Shown here piece by piece: positions 53,283 through 62,585 of a stretch of 64,000 nucleotides of DNA. Position 1 is the first letter of the stretch; the number at the start of each line of letters is the position of its first letter. A program made the translations under genes and the position numbers. The DNA lies in the NCBI RefSeq assembly GCF_014638845.1, contig NZ_BMFP01000002.1, positions 62,001 to 126,000 on the forward strand, in the 5' to 3' direction. Under the pieces are notes generated by a model that saw only the letters and a program-made list of their open reading frames with translations, ran no database searches and was not told the DNA's origin. The DNA is from Pontibacter amylolyticus (GTDB lineage: Bacteria > Bacteroidota > Bacteroidia > Cytophagales > Hymenobacteraceae).

Positions 53283-54638
53283 ATGCCTTCTTACGATCGA
53301 CACAGAAGAATTTCTAAGCGAAACTTACGCCTCCCCAAACCGGGCGCCGGTACGCAGAGCACCAGCCAGCCGCAGCGCTATACCACTACTGCCTCACCCA
53401 GAAAACTTCGCACCAAACTTCGGAGCAGAAAACGCGCCCGTGGTTCAGCCGTGAAAGGAGCCCGGAACCGACTGCGCAACTTTCGGCAAGCCTCCATTTT
53501 GGCTGTCGCCATTACGGGTCTGATCCTGATCATGTTTGCCCCAAGCGAGGCCGGCCTGACGCAAGACATGTACGACACGGTTGCAGTAGTGGAAGAGGTA
53601 GCAGTGCAGGACCCTGCGTCTGGCGGCACCGTTACAGAGGAGGCGGTAGTTAAGAAGAAAGGCTCCAAAGAGGCGACTGATGAGGCAATCGGGGCGCTGC
53701 AGGGGCTTTGGGAAGGCTTCATTTTCAACCTGCCTAAAATAATCATCGCCTTCATCACCCTCGTTCTAGCCTGGCTGACCGTTCGCGTGCTACGAGCCAT
53801 CCTGCACCGCACCATCGGCAAGTGGCAAAGCGCCAGCGCCGTTATCTCCCTGGTTTCCATTGCCGTGTGGTTGCTGGCCGTTGGCGTGGCAGTGAGTGTG
53901 GTGGCAGGCGATATCCGCGCGCTGGTCGGCTCCTTGGGACTGGTCGGGCTGGCCCTGTCGTGGTCGTTGCAGACACCCATCGAAAGTTTTACCGGCTGGC
54001 TCATGAATTCTTACCAGGGCTACTACAGGGTGGGCGACCGCATCCAGGTTGGCGAGGTGTTCGGCGACGTCTACCGCATCGACTTTCTGACCACCACGGT
54101 TTGGGAGATTGGGGCGCCTTACCAGCCGGGCTTTGTGCGGGCCGAGCAGCCCACCGGCCGACTGGTCACGTTCCCCAACAACGAAGTCCTGACGGGCTCC
54201 GTGATCAACCTGACCGCCGATTTCCCCTATGTATGGGACGAATTGGATGTGGGCGTGGCCAACGAGTCGGATATGCAGCTTACCATGCAGGTGGTCGAAA
54301 GTGTGGCGCTGGGGCTCCTGGGCGATTACATGAAAGGACCGGCCACCGCTTACGCCCAGCTACTGCAACAGGCCGGCCTGGACGATACGGTGCCGGACAA
54401 GCCCCAGGTATTTATTTCCATGGACGATTCCTGGACCAACATCACCATCCGCTACCTCGTGGGGGCCCGCGAGCGGCGCAAGTGGAAGAGTGAGCTCACG
54501 CTGCGCCTCACCATGGAGTTGAACAAACCCGAATATATAAATAAAATAATACCGGTATACCCACGCCAGCAGGTACAGTTCATCAACTCCGATGGTACTC
54601 CTGCACAAACCAGTCCCGAAAACAGCGGCGACTCCTAG
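53283..54638 (+). CDS. Mechanosensitive channel of the MscS family
   Basis: A 451-residue membrane protein. A strongly basic N-terminus (about residues 5-80, arginine- and lysine-rich) precedes the first membrane helix (ILAVAITGLILIMFAPSEAG). A soluble acidic loop, further helices and the MscS pore region (LVGSLGLVGLALSWSLQTPIESFTGW) follow, then the cytosolic beta domain (RVGDRIQVGEVFGDVYRID, VTFPNNEVLTGSV). It should gate in response to membrane tension. A GTG at 53199 would add 28 residues; the ATG at 53283 is preferred. The basic tail is unusual for the family. Confidence 0.88.
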   Translation: MPSYDRHRRISKRNLRLPKPGAGTQSTSQPQRYTTTASPRKLRTKLRSRKRARGSAVKGARNRLRNFRQASILAVAITGLILIMFAPSEAGLTQDMYDTVAVVEEVAVQDPASGGTVTEEAVVKKKGSKEATDEAIGALQGLWEGFIFNLPKIIIAFITLVLAWLTVRVLRAILHRTIGKWQSASAVISLVSIAVWLLAVGVAVSVVAGDIRALVGSLGLVGLALSWSLQTPIESFTGWLMNSYQGYYRVGDRIQVGEVFGDVYRIDFLTTTVWEIGAPYQPGFVRAEQPTGRLVTFPNNEVLTGSVINLTADFPYVWDELDVGVANESDMQLTMQVVESVALGLLGDYMKGPATAYAQLLQQAGLDDTVPDKPQVFISMDDSWTNITIRYLVGARERRKWKSELTLRLTMELNKPEYINKIIPVYPRQQVQFINSDGTPAQTSPENSGDS

Positions 54639-54742
54639 AACACAACTATGTTACTATCAACAATTTTCAAACTTCAGACTTGCTTCAGAATTGCACCGTA
54701 TACTTGTATCATATCAATTTCAAACACTTAAAATCTAGATTT

Positions 54743-55189
54743 ATGAAAAAGATACTAGTTGGATTTGCCTTCGTAATAGGCTCAGTTGTAGCAGTGCAGG
54801 CGCAGGACGTAGCCGAGAAAGATGTTCCGGAAGCAGTGAAAAGCGCTCTGATGCAAAAGTATGCCAACGCCACCGACCTGGACTGGGAAAAGCATGGAGA
54901 GAACTACGAGGCTGATTTTGATGTGAACCGCATCGATCACGCCGTCATGATTGACCCATCCGGCAAAATACTGATGACCAGACACGATTTGATGGAGAAA
55001 GACCTGCCACAGGCTATACAAACTGCCATCAGCCAGAACTACAAAGGCATGCGCGTGGATGACATAGAGCAGGTGGAGAAAGATGGTAACACCTATTATC
55101 AACTGGAGCTCGACCAGAAAGGCAAGGATAAAAAGATTGTGATGTCGAAAGACGGAAAAGAGGTAACTGACCCAGCCTACTGGGACTAA
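54743..55189 (+). CDS. PepSY-like secreted protein
   Basis: A 148-residue protein with a signal peptide (MKKILVGFAFVIGSVVAVQA) and two PepSY-like repeats: VPEAVKSALMQKYANATDLDWEKHGENYEADF and LPQAIQTAISQNYKGMRVDDIEQVEKDGNTYYQLEL. Such domains are found in periplasmic protease inhibitors. The start at 54743 is used because upstream codons add only non-signal sequence. Confidence 0.86.
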   Translation: MKKILVGFAFVIGSVVAVQAQDVAEKDVPEAVKSALMQKYANATDLDWEKHGENYEADFDVNRIDHAVMIDPSGKILMTRHDLMEKDLPQAIQTAISQNYKGMRVDDIEQVEKDGNTYYQLELDQKGKDKKIVMSKDGKEVTDPAYWD

Positions 55190-55215
55190 CCGCTTGCCTT
55201 CTAAATACTACACGG

Positions 55216-55246
55216 AATGCCCGGGGCCACGCTTCGGGCATTTTTA
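55216..55246 (+). terminator. Terminator after the PepSY-like gene
   Basis: AATGCCCG at 55216-55223 and CGGGCATT at 55235-55242 form a perfect 8-bp stem followed by TTTTT. Confidence 0.8.
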
Positions 55247-55369
55247 TGGCCTAAACCTTCCTCCTACGCCGCCTACTTATTGCATGCTGTCTCCAGCACA
55301 GGAGAAGCGGTCTGTATACCTGCACTGGGTACGCCCGTAGGAAGATAACTCTAACTCACTTCATCTTGC

Positions 55370-57127
55370 ATGCGCGTACTCTGGAACTACCTGCAGCCTC
55401 ACCGTGGGCTGGTTATACTTTCATTATTTCTGGCCGGCATCAGTCAGGTGCTGGCGCTGGTCGACCCGATCATTTTCGGTAAGATCATCGACCAGTACGC
55501 TACGCCGCCATTTACCATGTCGAGCGAGGAACGGGTGAAAGGTGCACTCTGGCTGATGCTGCTGGCCGTAGCGGTGGCGCTGCTCTCGCGTTTGGCAAAG
55601 GCTTTTCAGGAGTATTTCACCAACCTGGTGGTGCAGAAATTCGGGGTGCAGATCTTCAACGACGGCCTCAAACAGACGCTCAAACTCTCTTACCAGGAAT
55701 ACGCCGACCAGAACAGCGGCGAAACGCTTTCCATCCTGCAGCGGGTGCGCCGCGACACGGAGCGCTTCATCAACTCCTTTATCAACATCCTGTTTTCGTC
55801 TTTGGTGGGCGTGGGGTTCCTGGTATGGTATGCCATCACCAAGCACTGGGCGCTGGTGCCGATCTTCCTGATCGGGATGGTGGTGCTCGGGGGCTTGACC
55901 AGTATCCTGAGCGCCAAGATCAAGACCATGCAACGGTCCATCAACCGGGCCACGAACAAGATGTCGGGCGTGATCACGGAATCGCTGCGCAACATTGAGC
56001 TGGTGAAGAGCCTGGGCCTAACCTACCCCGAAATACGTCGTTTGCGCGAGCACACCGAGCGGATTTTCGCGCTGGAGATGGCCAAGGTCAAGCGGGTGCG
56101 CACGCTCTCTTTTCTGCAGGGCACGGCCCTCAATCTGCTCCGGCAGTCCATTTTGTTCACGCTGCTCTGGCTTATTTTCCGGGATGTGCTCACCACCGGC
56201 GAACTGATCTCGATGCAGTTTATTTCGGTCAGCATCTTCGGCCCGCTACAGGAAATGGGCACCATCATCCTGACCTACCGCGAAGCCGAGGCCTCGCTCC
56301 ACAACTTCGACGAGCTGATGAACAAGCCTGTGGAAACCCGGCCCGAGTCGGCGGTTGACGTGGGGCCGCTGCAGCAATTGCGGTTCGAAAACGTGGTCTT
56401 CCGGCACAAAGGTGCTCCGCTGAATTCCGTTGACGGCATTTCCTTTGAAGCCAATACAGGCGACACCGTTGCGTTTGTGGGTCCTTCCGGCTCAGGGAAA
56501 TCTACCTTGGTGAAGCTGCTGGTCGGGCTATACCTGCCAGCCACCGGTGAGATCTACTACAATGGCACGCCCGTAAAGGAAATCTGGCTGAACGAGGCGC
56601 GCCGGCAGTTGGGCTTTGTGACGCAGGAGACAAACCTGTTTTCGGGCACCATCAAGGAGAACCTGCAGTATGTGAAGCCGGACGCTACGGACGAGGAGGT
56701 GATCCGGGCGATGGAAAAGGCCTCGGCCACCCACCTGCTCACCCGCTCCGAGCACGGTATACACACCCAGATCGGGGAAGGCGGCCTGAAGATGTCGGGT
56801 GGCGAGAAGCAGCGCCTCTCCATTGCCCGCGCCCTGATCCGCAACCCGCGCCTGCTCATTTTCGACGAAGCCACCTCGGCCCTCGACTCGCTCACCGAAG
56901 AGGAAATTACGGCCACCGTAAAAGAGATATCGGCCCTGCGCGAACAGATCACCATCCTCATCGCCCACCGCCTCAGTACCATCATGCACGCCGACACCAT
57001 CTATGTGCTGGAGAAAGGCAAGATAGTGGAGCAGGGCAACCATGCCGAACTGGTAGAGCAAAAAGGCCTGTACTACGCCATGTGGCGCCAGCAGATCGGC
57101 GAGCGCAAGGTAGAGCTGATCCGGTAG
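55370..57127 (+). CDS. ABC transporter ATP-binding/permease protein (exporter type)
   Basis: A 585-residue half-transporter with an N-terminal six-helix permease domain (about 10-320) and a nucleotide-binding domain. The Walker A loop is G371PSGSGKST, the signature is MSGGEKQR, the Walker B is LLIFDEATSALDS, and the H-loop is in LIAHRLST. It resembles the MsbA/LmrA exporter group; the exported substrate is unknown. It stands alone. Confidence 0.92.
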   Translation: MRVLWNYLQPHRGLVILSLFLAGISQVLALVDPIIFGKIIDQYATPPFTMSSEERVKGALWLMLLAVAVALLSRLAKAFQEYFTNLVVQKFGVQIFNDGLKQTLKLSYQEYADQNSGETLSILQRVRRDTERFINSFINILFSSLVGVGFLVWYAITKHWALVPIFLIGMVVLGGLTSILSAKIKTMQRSINRATNKMSGVITESLRNIELVKSLGLTYPEIRRLREHTERIFALEMAKVKRVRTLSFLQGTALNLLRQSILFTLLWLIFRDVLTTGELISMQFISVSIFGPLQEMGTIILTYREAEASLHNFDELMNKPVETRPESAVDVGPLQQLRFENVVFRHKGAPLNSVDGISFEANTGDTVAFVGPSGSGKSTLVKLLVGLYLPATGEIYYNGTPVKEIWLNEARRQLGFVTQETNLFSGTIKENLQYVKPDATDEEVIRAMEKASATHLLTRSEHGIHTQIGEGGLKMSGGEKQRLSIARALIRNPRLLIFDEATSALDSLTEEEITATVKEISALREQITILIAHRLSTIMHADTIYVLEKGKIVEQGNHAELVEQKGLYYAMWRQQIGERKVELIR

Positions 57128-57331
57128 ACAAGCGCTATACCTGTAAGTGTCCCAGAACCAAGTTCGGGACAGGCTCCCAGACCTGTGAAAGTCTTGGTGG
57201 AACTTTGAGGACATTGCAGCAACTTGAGCTTGCTGCTATAGCTACAGTCCTTTCCTGCAACCGACTCACTACGAGTGCTTAAAGCACTAACTTGTCTTCC
57301 TGGAAAATTCATTGCGCTTATACCTAGGGTC
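57128..57331. other. Non-coding region after the ABC transporter gene
   Basis: No gene is seen. Two TATACC words lie at about 57136 and 57320. The stretch runs into a palindromic element beginning at 57332, so the whole 510-bp space up to the lipoprotein gene at 57638 is non-coding. Confidence 0.45.
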
Positions 57332-57536
57332 GTTAAGTTCTAACGAATTCTCCCCTTGAGGACGGGGCGGTTTCATTCTCTTTTTTTGTCATCCTGGAAG
57401 GATCTTGGTAACAAGTAGTATAAGCTTCACCTCCCTTCAACCAAGTTTCTTTACAGAATGACAATAAGTTTTAAGAGCATTCTTTTAGAATGAAACGGCC
57501 CGGCCTTTGAAGGTAGAGTTCCCCACAGAACTTAAC
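57332..57536. repeat. Nested palindromic element (MITE-like)
   Basis: About 205 bp that fold back in nested steps. Outer arms are GTTAAGTTCT at 57332-57341 and AGAACTTAAC at 57527-57536. Next, GGTTTCATTCT at 57369-57379 matches AGAATGAAACGGCC at 57487-57500. Further in, a TTGTCATCCTG-type arm faces CAGAATGACAA. No open frame is present. The inner arm sequence is, from memory, a common dispersed repeat in Bacteroidota. Confidence 0.75.
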
Positions 57537-57637
57537 AACCCCGCCTCTACCTATACCCGCCGCAATGCGATGTACTGCAACTTTATACCTGCAGCTCAGG
57601 TATGCAAAGCAACAATTTAAAACTGAAGCTTATACCT

Positions 57638-58267
57638 ATGAAACGATACCTATTAGCCATCACCGGTCTGCTGGCCCTGGCCTCCTGCGGCTCCAACTCT
57701 GCCGACGGCAACTACAACCGCGCCGCCGACGACGACCTGATCGAAAACCAGGTCGACTCCGACACCAAAGCCTCCATCGACAGTGTGGCCCGCGCCGCCG
57801 ACGAGGGCGCCATCCTGCACCCGCTTCCTGACACGTTGACCACTCTGTTGCAACAGCGCCAGCCGCAGGCAGAGGTGGCCGTCCTCACTGACCAAACCAT
57901 GTCGAACCGCACGCAGCAGGTTGACAACCCGGTATACCTGCGCGGCAATCTCAACGGCAACCGTACCCCCGACTATGCCGTGCAGGTGCTGCAGAATGAC
58001 TCCATCCACATCCTGGCTTTCCTGGATTACGGCACCCCGCAAGCCCGTGAAATGAAAGTGGCGGCTTATCCGTCGCAGCTGCTGAACGACCGCAGGTATA
58101 GCAACCTTCAGCTTAAACTAGCCCCGCAGGATTCGCTCGTGCGCAACCCACGCCAGCAGCAGTTCACCAATCTCAAAACCGACGGCGTATCCGTGCTGGA
58201 TGGCAATCGCACCACGCTATACCTGCTACAGAACAACCGCTTTATACCTTTCGACGCGCAGCAGTAA
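57638..58267 (+). CDS. Hypothetical lipoprotein
   Basis: A 209-residue lipoprotein with lipobox LALASC (Cys17). The mature protein is mixed alpha/beta with no recognised motif. The ATG at 57638 is directly preceded by CTTATACCT, and the TAA stop is directly followed by GGTATAG, so both ends of the gene abut the genomic word. An in-frame upstream start would add only 12 residues. Confidence 0.75.
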   Translation: MKRYLLAITGLLALASCGSNSADGNYNRAADDDLIENQVDSDTKASIDSVARAADEGAILHPLPDTLTTLLQQRQPQAEVAVLTDQTMSNRTQQVDNPVYLRGNLNGNRTPDYAVQVLQNDSIHILAFLDYGTPQAREMKVAAYPSQLLNDRRYSNLQLKLAPQDSLVRNPRQQQFTNLKTDGVSVLDGNRTTLYLLQNNRFIPFDAQQ

Positions 58268-58333
58268 GGTATAGCGCCGGCTTATCCGTAAATTGCAGGC
58301 GCTATACCTCTTTTTCATACCTGCTACCTGCTT

Positions 58334-59407
58334 ATGCCTGCTTTTAAGTCCGACAAACCTGTTCCATCGCTCACGCCACAGATCGCCTCTCCGGACCACC
58401 GCAGGCTGAGCCAACTGCAGCAGGAATTCAACAGGAAAGTGGCGCAGATAGAGCAGCTGAAGCAGGAGCTGGCCACACGGCGCGACAGCATGGACCTCGC
58501 TCAGAAGCGCATCGAGAAGGAGCTGCGCCCTATTATCATGCAGCAAGTGGCACAGCGCGTGGCCTTGGTTCATCTGCTGGACGATGCCTTTGCCCTGCCG
58601 CTGTTCAGTTTCCGTGAAAAAGAAAAGCTGGCCCAACTGATTGCCAGCATCAGCCTGGATCTGATCCAGAACTATGAGCGCGAAGACCTGATCGCCCTCC
58701 ACGATCGATATGCCGAGGTGCCGTATGCCGAGCTTGATGCCTACCTGGATGAGGAGGAAAATTTCACGGAGCAAGGTATAGCAGACGAGGAAGAAGCTAT
58801 ACCTGACAACTTGGATGAACTCGATGAGTTTGAGCGCCTGCAGGCCCAGTTGGACCGAGAAGAGGAAGAACGGGAACGGGCCAGGCAAGACCGTCAGAAA
58901 GGCCGCAAGACCAAAGCCCAGCAGGAGAAGGAGGCAAAGGCGAAAGCCGAACTCAGCAACATCAGCAAGGCCAGCCGCCGCGTGTACACCGACCTGGCCA
59001 AACAGCTGCACCCCGACAAAGAGCAGGACGAAACCAAGCGGGCGTGGAAGGAAGAGGCGATGAAGCGCGTGACGCAAGCCTACCACCACGACGACTTTTT
59101 TGAGCTGCTGCGCCTGCAGATGGAGTTCCTGCAAGAGCAAGGCCAGGCATTGGACAAACTTCCCGACGAACAACTAGCTTACTATATCAGGCTTTTGGAT
59201 GATCAGGTAAGCGAGCTACAGACAGATCTCAACGGTTTCATATTTGGCCCCAACGCCGCCTTCTACGAGCGCTTCTGCGGCAGCCAAAAACAAATGAACC
59301 AGAAGTTTAAGCAGGCGAAGGAAGGCCTAACCTACGAACTGGAACAGCTGAGGCAGCACCTGCGCGTGCTGCAGGACCCGGTGCAGATTAAAGTGATTTT
59401 GAAGTAA
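58334..59407 (+). CDS. J-domain protein (DnaJ-like co-chaperone)
   Basis: A 357-residue cytosolic protein. An N-terminal helical region (about 15-130) and a highly acidic, repeat-poor middle (about 140-200) precede a J domain at about 205-260 with the HPD motif H226-P-D228 in KQLHPDKEQ. A C-terminal helical tail (about 270-357) follows. The J domain would stimulate an Hsp70 partner. It is unusual in carrying the J domain in the second half rather than at the N-terminus. Confidence 0.85.
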   Translation: MPAFKSDKPVPSLTPQIASPDHRRLSQLQQEFNRKVAQIEQLKQELATRRDSMDLAQKRIEKELRPIIMQQVAQRVALVHLLDDAFALPLFSFREKEKLAQLIASISLDLIQNYEREDLIALHDRYAEVPYAELDAYLDEEENFTEQGIADEEEAIPDNLDELDEFERLQAQLDREEEERERARQDRQKGRKTKAQQEKEAKAKAELSNISKASRRVYTDLAKQLHPDKEQDETKRAWKEEAMKRVTQAYHHDDFFELLRLQMEFLQEQGQALDKLPDEQLAYYIRLLDDQVSELQTDLNGFIFGPNAAFYERFCGSQKQMNQKFKQAKEGLTYELEQLRQHLRVLQDPVQIKVILK

Positions 59408-59495
59408 GTCTTGGACACCATTACCTCGCAGTGCAACCTGCGCTCGAGGCAGGTTGCTATACCTGCGCGCATCCATTTCAGCCCCTCAAGCAAGC

Positions 59496-60893
59496 CTACT
59501 TAAAAGAAACCACCGCCAGATCAGCCAGCTCCATCCTTGACTGCAGCAGGATACCGTACTTCGTTTTCAGGTCTTCTCTTGCCTGCTCGAAATCGTTTTT
59601 GGTCAATTTGAAGTTATATTTCCCTGATTCCAGCAGCTCTCTCTTGGCAATTATACCCACCTGAAAGTTTTTCTCGACAGCGCCTACCAATTCTCCAAGC
59701 GTTACGTTCTCGAATGTGATATCTTCCTCGTTATACTGAACGATAGACCGGCCTAGGTCGGCCACAGAATGGGTCACCAGCAGATCAGCATCGGCAATCG
59801 CCACATCCCAGTCATCCGTTTCTTCAGAGCGATACGTGACATCAAATTTATAGACTTGCTGCAGTTGCTCCAGCACCAGCTGTTTGTTTTGCTTCGCATC
59901 CTTAGCAAGTTTGTTCGCTTTAAACTTCAGGTCAATGGCCGTGTACTGGTGCCTGGTTTTGTCGAGCTTTACACGTGATTCTTCCTTATCCAACAACGCC
60001 AAAATAACATCGTGCAGCTTTTGGTTTTCAAACCCGATCGAGTCCGGGCCAATGAATTTAGAAGCGATGGCGGTTTGGTCGTGGAGCAAGTACTCCCCTA
60101 CCTGCATGGTATAGTTTTCGTTCCGGATGTTCAGTTTCTCTTCCAGGGTTCCCAACGATGCCAGCGCCAGGCCGAAAAACAACGCATTGTGACTTGCGTG
60201 CAGGTAAAAACCCCAGCGGAAGCCGTGCTTCACGCGCATGTACCCCATTAGCATGCCTCCCACGATCTGAGGAGCTATCAGAATCGGGATAAGCCAAACA
60301 GCTACTGAAGCGTAGTCGAAGTCGGTAAAATTGGTGATGTGAATGAGGCCAAAAGCAAAGGCCATGAAGTAAAAGAAGGCGCCGTATATCTTGCTCCACA
60401 TCTTCTCCCAGAAACGCGTTATCGTCTCTCCGTTCAGGGCATAAAGCACCAATGCCATACCTAAAATAATCCAGGTGCCGATAGCTCCTTCCAAAGGAAA
60501 CAGCGAGTAAGCCACTGCACCTAGTGCAATAGAAGCCGCCAATACGAGTAGCGTGATGTAGCCACTCTTAAACCGCAATCCGTAGCGGAAAACCAACTCC
60601 TCCAGAAATGGCACTACCAACACGCCCAAAAGCAAAAAGGCCCAGACCGGGAAGGACCGCATCAATTCGAGCACAGCGTGGGTGTTGCCAGTATGCCATC
60701 CCAACAGGCTAACCAGTTGAATCACACCTATAATCGCGAACGAGAGCAGCAGATCAATTAAGAGCACATACAGCAGGATGCGAATTTTGAAAGAGAGGCT
60801 GCTTGTAGCGGCAGGCTGATCTTTTGGGTTTTTGAGGAAAAGCCACAGGTCAGTGGCGGTTTGTCTTAATTGGAGGGTAAAGGATTGAAGCAT
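59496..60893 (-). CDS. CPBP family intramembrane metalloprotease, extended
   Basis: A 465-residue protein. The N-terminal half holds about eight membrane helices with the CPBP/CAAX-protease motifs: E98-E99-x3-R103 in FLEELVFRYG, a His in GLIHITNF and a further HxxxN pair in HASHNALFFG. The C-terminal ~200 residues (about 270-465) form an unrecognised soluble domain, so the protein is nearly twice the usual family length. Such proteases process prenylated or other membrane peptides; the substrate is unknown. Confidence 0.86.
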   Translation of the reverse strand: MLQSFTLQLRQTATDLWLFLKNPKDQPAATSSLSFKIRILLYVLLIDLLLSFAIIGVIQLVSLLGWHTGNTHAVLELMRSFPVWAFLLLGVLVVPFLEELVFRYGLRFKSGYITLLVLAASIALGAVAYSLFPLEGAIGTWIILGMALVLYALNGETITRFWEKMWSKIYGAFFYFMAFAFGLIHITNFTDFDYASVAVWLIPILIAPQIVGGMLMGYMRVKHGFRWGFYLHASHNALFFGLALASLGTLEEKLNIRNENYTMQVGEYLLHDQTAIASKFIGPDSIGFENQKLHDVILALLDKEESRVKLDKTRHQYTAIDLKFKANKLAKDAKQNKQLVLEQLQQVYKFDVTYRSEETDDWDVAIADADLLVTHSVADLGRSIVQYNEEDITFENVTLGELVGAVEKNFQVGIIAKRELLESGKYNFKLTKNDFEQAREDLKTKYGILLQSRMELADLAVVSFK

Positions 60894-60996
60894 GGAGTAA
60901 AGATAGAGCTACTGTTGCACTAATTGCAGTCTAAATATATATAATTCCACCTATACTTCTATGAATTCCTGCTGCTAATCTTGGTCCTGGAGCACA

Positions 60997-61791
60997 CTAT
61001 ACCTGCAGGTAGTTTTCCATGGTGTCGATCACTTCTAATGGGGCACTCAGATTCGGGCAGTGCCCCGTCGCTTTCAGGTGCACCAGCGTAGAGTTTTTGA
61101 TGGCTTTATGCACGTAGTTGCCAACTTCCTCCGGCGCGATGATATCATCGGCACACTGCATGATCAGCGCCTCAGTCTGGAGCTTTGGCAAGTCCTGCCG
61201 ATTGTCCGACAGGAAGGTGACGTGGGCGAAGTGCCTGGCAATATCGGGGTCGGTGTTGCAGAAACTCTCTATTAATTCTTCCCCCAACGAAGGCTTATCC
61301 GGGTTTCCCATGATCAGGGGAGCAAATGTGTCGGCCCAAAGCGTATAGTCGTGCTCCATGTAAGCCAACATCGACAGGATGTCGGCCCGGTCGAACCCAC
61401 CAATGTAGTTCTTATCGTTGATGTAGCAGGGCGAAGGACCGATCAGGATGAGTTTGCTAAACAGGGCTGGTGTTTTGATCGCGCTGAGCACCCCCATCAT
61501 GGCACTCACCGAGTGCCCTACAAAGATCACATCCTGCAGATCAAGGGTATCGATTATTTCCAGGATGTCGGTCGCATACCCATGCAGGGTGTTATACTTC
61601 ACGGTATCGTATGCAGCGAGATCGGAGTTACCGGCACCTACGTGGTCGAACAGCACGATTTTGTAATGCTGCTGAAAAGCCGGTGTCACAAAACGCCACA
61701 TATTCTGATCACAACCAAAACCATGGCCGAACACAAGCGGCTTCTCCCCTTTTCCGGAGATATTGATATTATTTCGTTTGATCACATCCAT
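60997..61791 (-). CDS. Alpha/beta hydrolase, RsbQ-like
   Basis: A 264-residue alpha/beta hydrolase. The nucleophile is Ser94 in GHSVSAMMG, the oxyanion region is FGHGFGCD, and the catalytic His is in KATGHCPNLS (about 244), with an Asp in the preceding CADDII segment. The pattern is close to RsbQ and the plant KAI2/D14 receptors. No PAS-phosphatase (RsbP) gene is adjacent. The substrate is unknown. Confidence 0.87.
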   Translation of the reverse strand: MDVIKRNNINISGKGEKPLVFGHGFGCDQNMWRFVTPAFQQHYKIVLFDHVGAGNSDLAAYDTVKYNTLHGYATDILEIIDTLDLQDVIFVGHSVSAMMGVLSAIKTPALFSKLILIGPSPCYINDKNYIGGFDRADILSMLAYMEHDYTLWADTFAPLIMGNPDKPSLGEELIESFCNTDPDIARHFAHVTFLSDNRQDLPKLQTEALIMQCADDIIAPEEVGNYVHKAIKNSTLVHLKATGHCPNLSAPLEVIDTMENYLQV

Positions 61792-62037
61792 CGCATCCGA
61801 CTACAAGCCTCTTCTGACTATCCTACAGGTATGGCTCACTCCATTATACGCAACGCCACAAGTATGGCTATACGAATTTAAAATAGGATAAAATCATACT
61901 CTACTCAAAAAGGTTGATCTGATCAATTGCACTTGAGTTAGGAGTTCTTAAAGGAGAGAGGGAAGACCTTGAGGAGTCAAACAACTTGCTTCATTCCCAT
62001 TAGCTCTTTTGTATTTGAAAACCAGAAAGAGCGGAGG

Positions 62038-62523
62038 CTATATATGGGAAAGCGGTGCTGTCAGATCCCTGATTTCTGTCTGCAGTTCCTGGGCTAGAGG
62101 CTGTACTCGTGCCATAGCGTTTTGTTTGGTACCGTCACACGACAGCAGAATTTTAGTACCATCCTCCAACCAAAGAAAACTATCAAACGAAGTGGAAGCG
62201 ATGGGCCGCCAGGACCGGCGGGAGTTAGAGGCGATGGTTCTGTTCTTCTTGAGGAAGATGCACTTTGTGCCGGGGTATGGTTCTCTGGTGCCAACAGTAT
62301 AGCCTAAAATATTCAAGCCCATACAGTAAGTACCGCTGTACAGGTCAATTTCGAGGCATTTATACTGCACCAATGGAAAAATCCCGAACAAGACCATGAT
62401 GACACCAACCACGGGATAAGTCATAAACAGCCAGACGCCGCCAACAATAATCACAAAAGCGTATACCTCCGTTGTGACGCCAATCGGGTCAGTCAGTCTG
62501 TAGCGGAGTAGAGGTGTTTCCAT
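62038..62523 (-). CDS. Membrane protein of unknown function, paralogue of the gene at 44288-44776
   Basis: A 161-residue protein with two membrane helices (about 20-55) and a soluble C-terminal half. The C-terminal half shares a pattern with 44288-44776: a GT(K/R)-type strand, an F-L-x-K segment, SFxxFLxLxDG and the ending AQELQTEIRDLT. No family name is known to me. It is monocistronic. Confidence 0.65.
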   Translation of the reverse strand: METPLLRYRLTDPIGVTTEVYAFVIIVGGVWLFMTYPVVGVIMVLFGIFPLVQYKCLEIDLYSGTYCMGLNILGYTVGTREPYPGTKCIFLKKNRTIASNSRRSWRPIASTSFDSFLWLEDGTKILLSCDGTKQNAMARVQPLAQELQTEIRDLTAPLSHI

Positions 62524-62585
62524 CGCTATACAAGGTATCTTTTTCTACAGAAAAAGTCAGCTATACTGTCAACAGATTAATGAAA

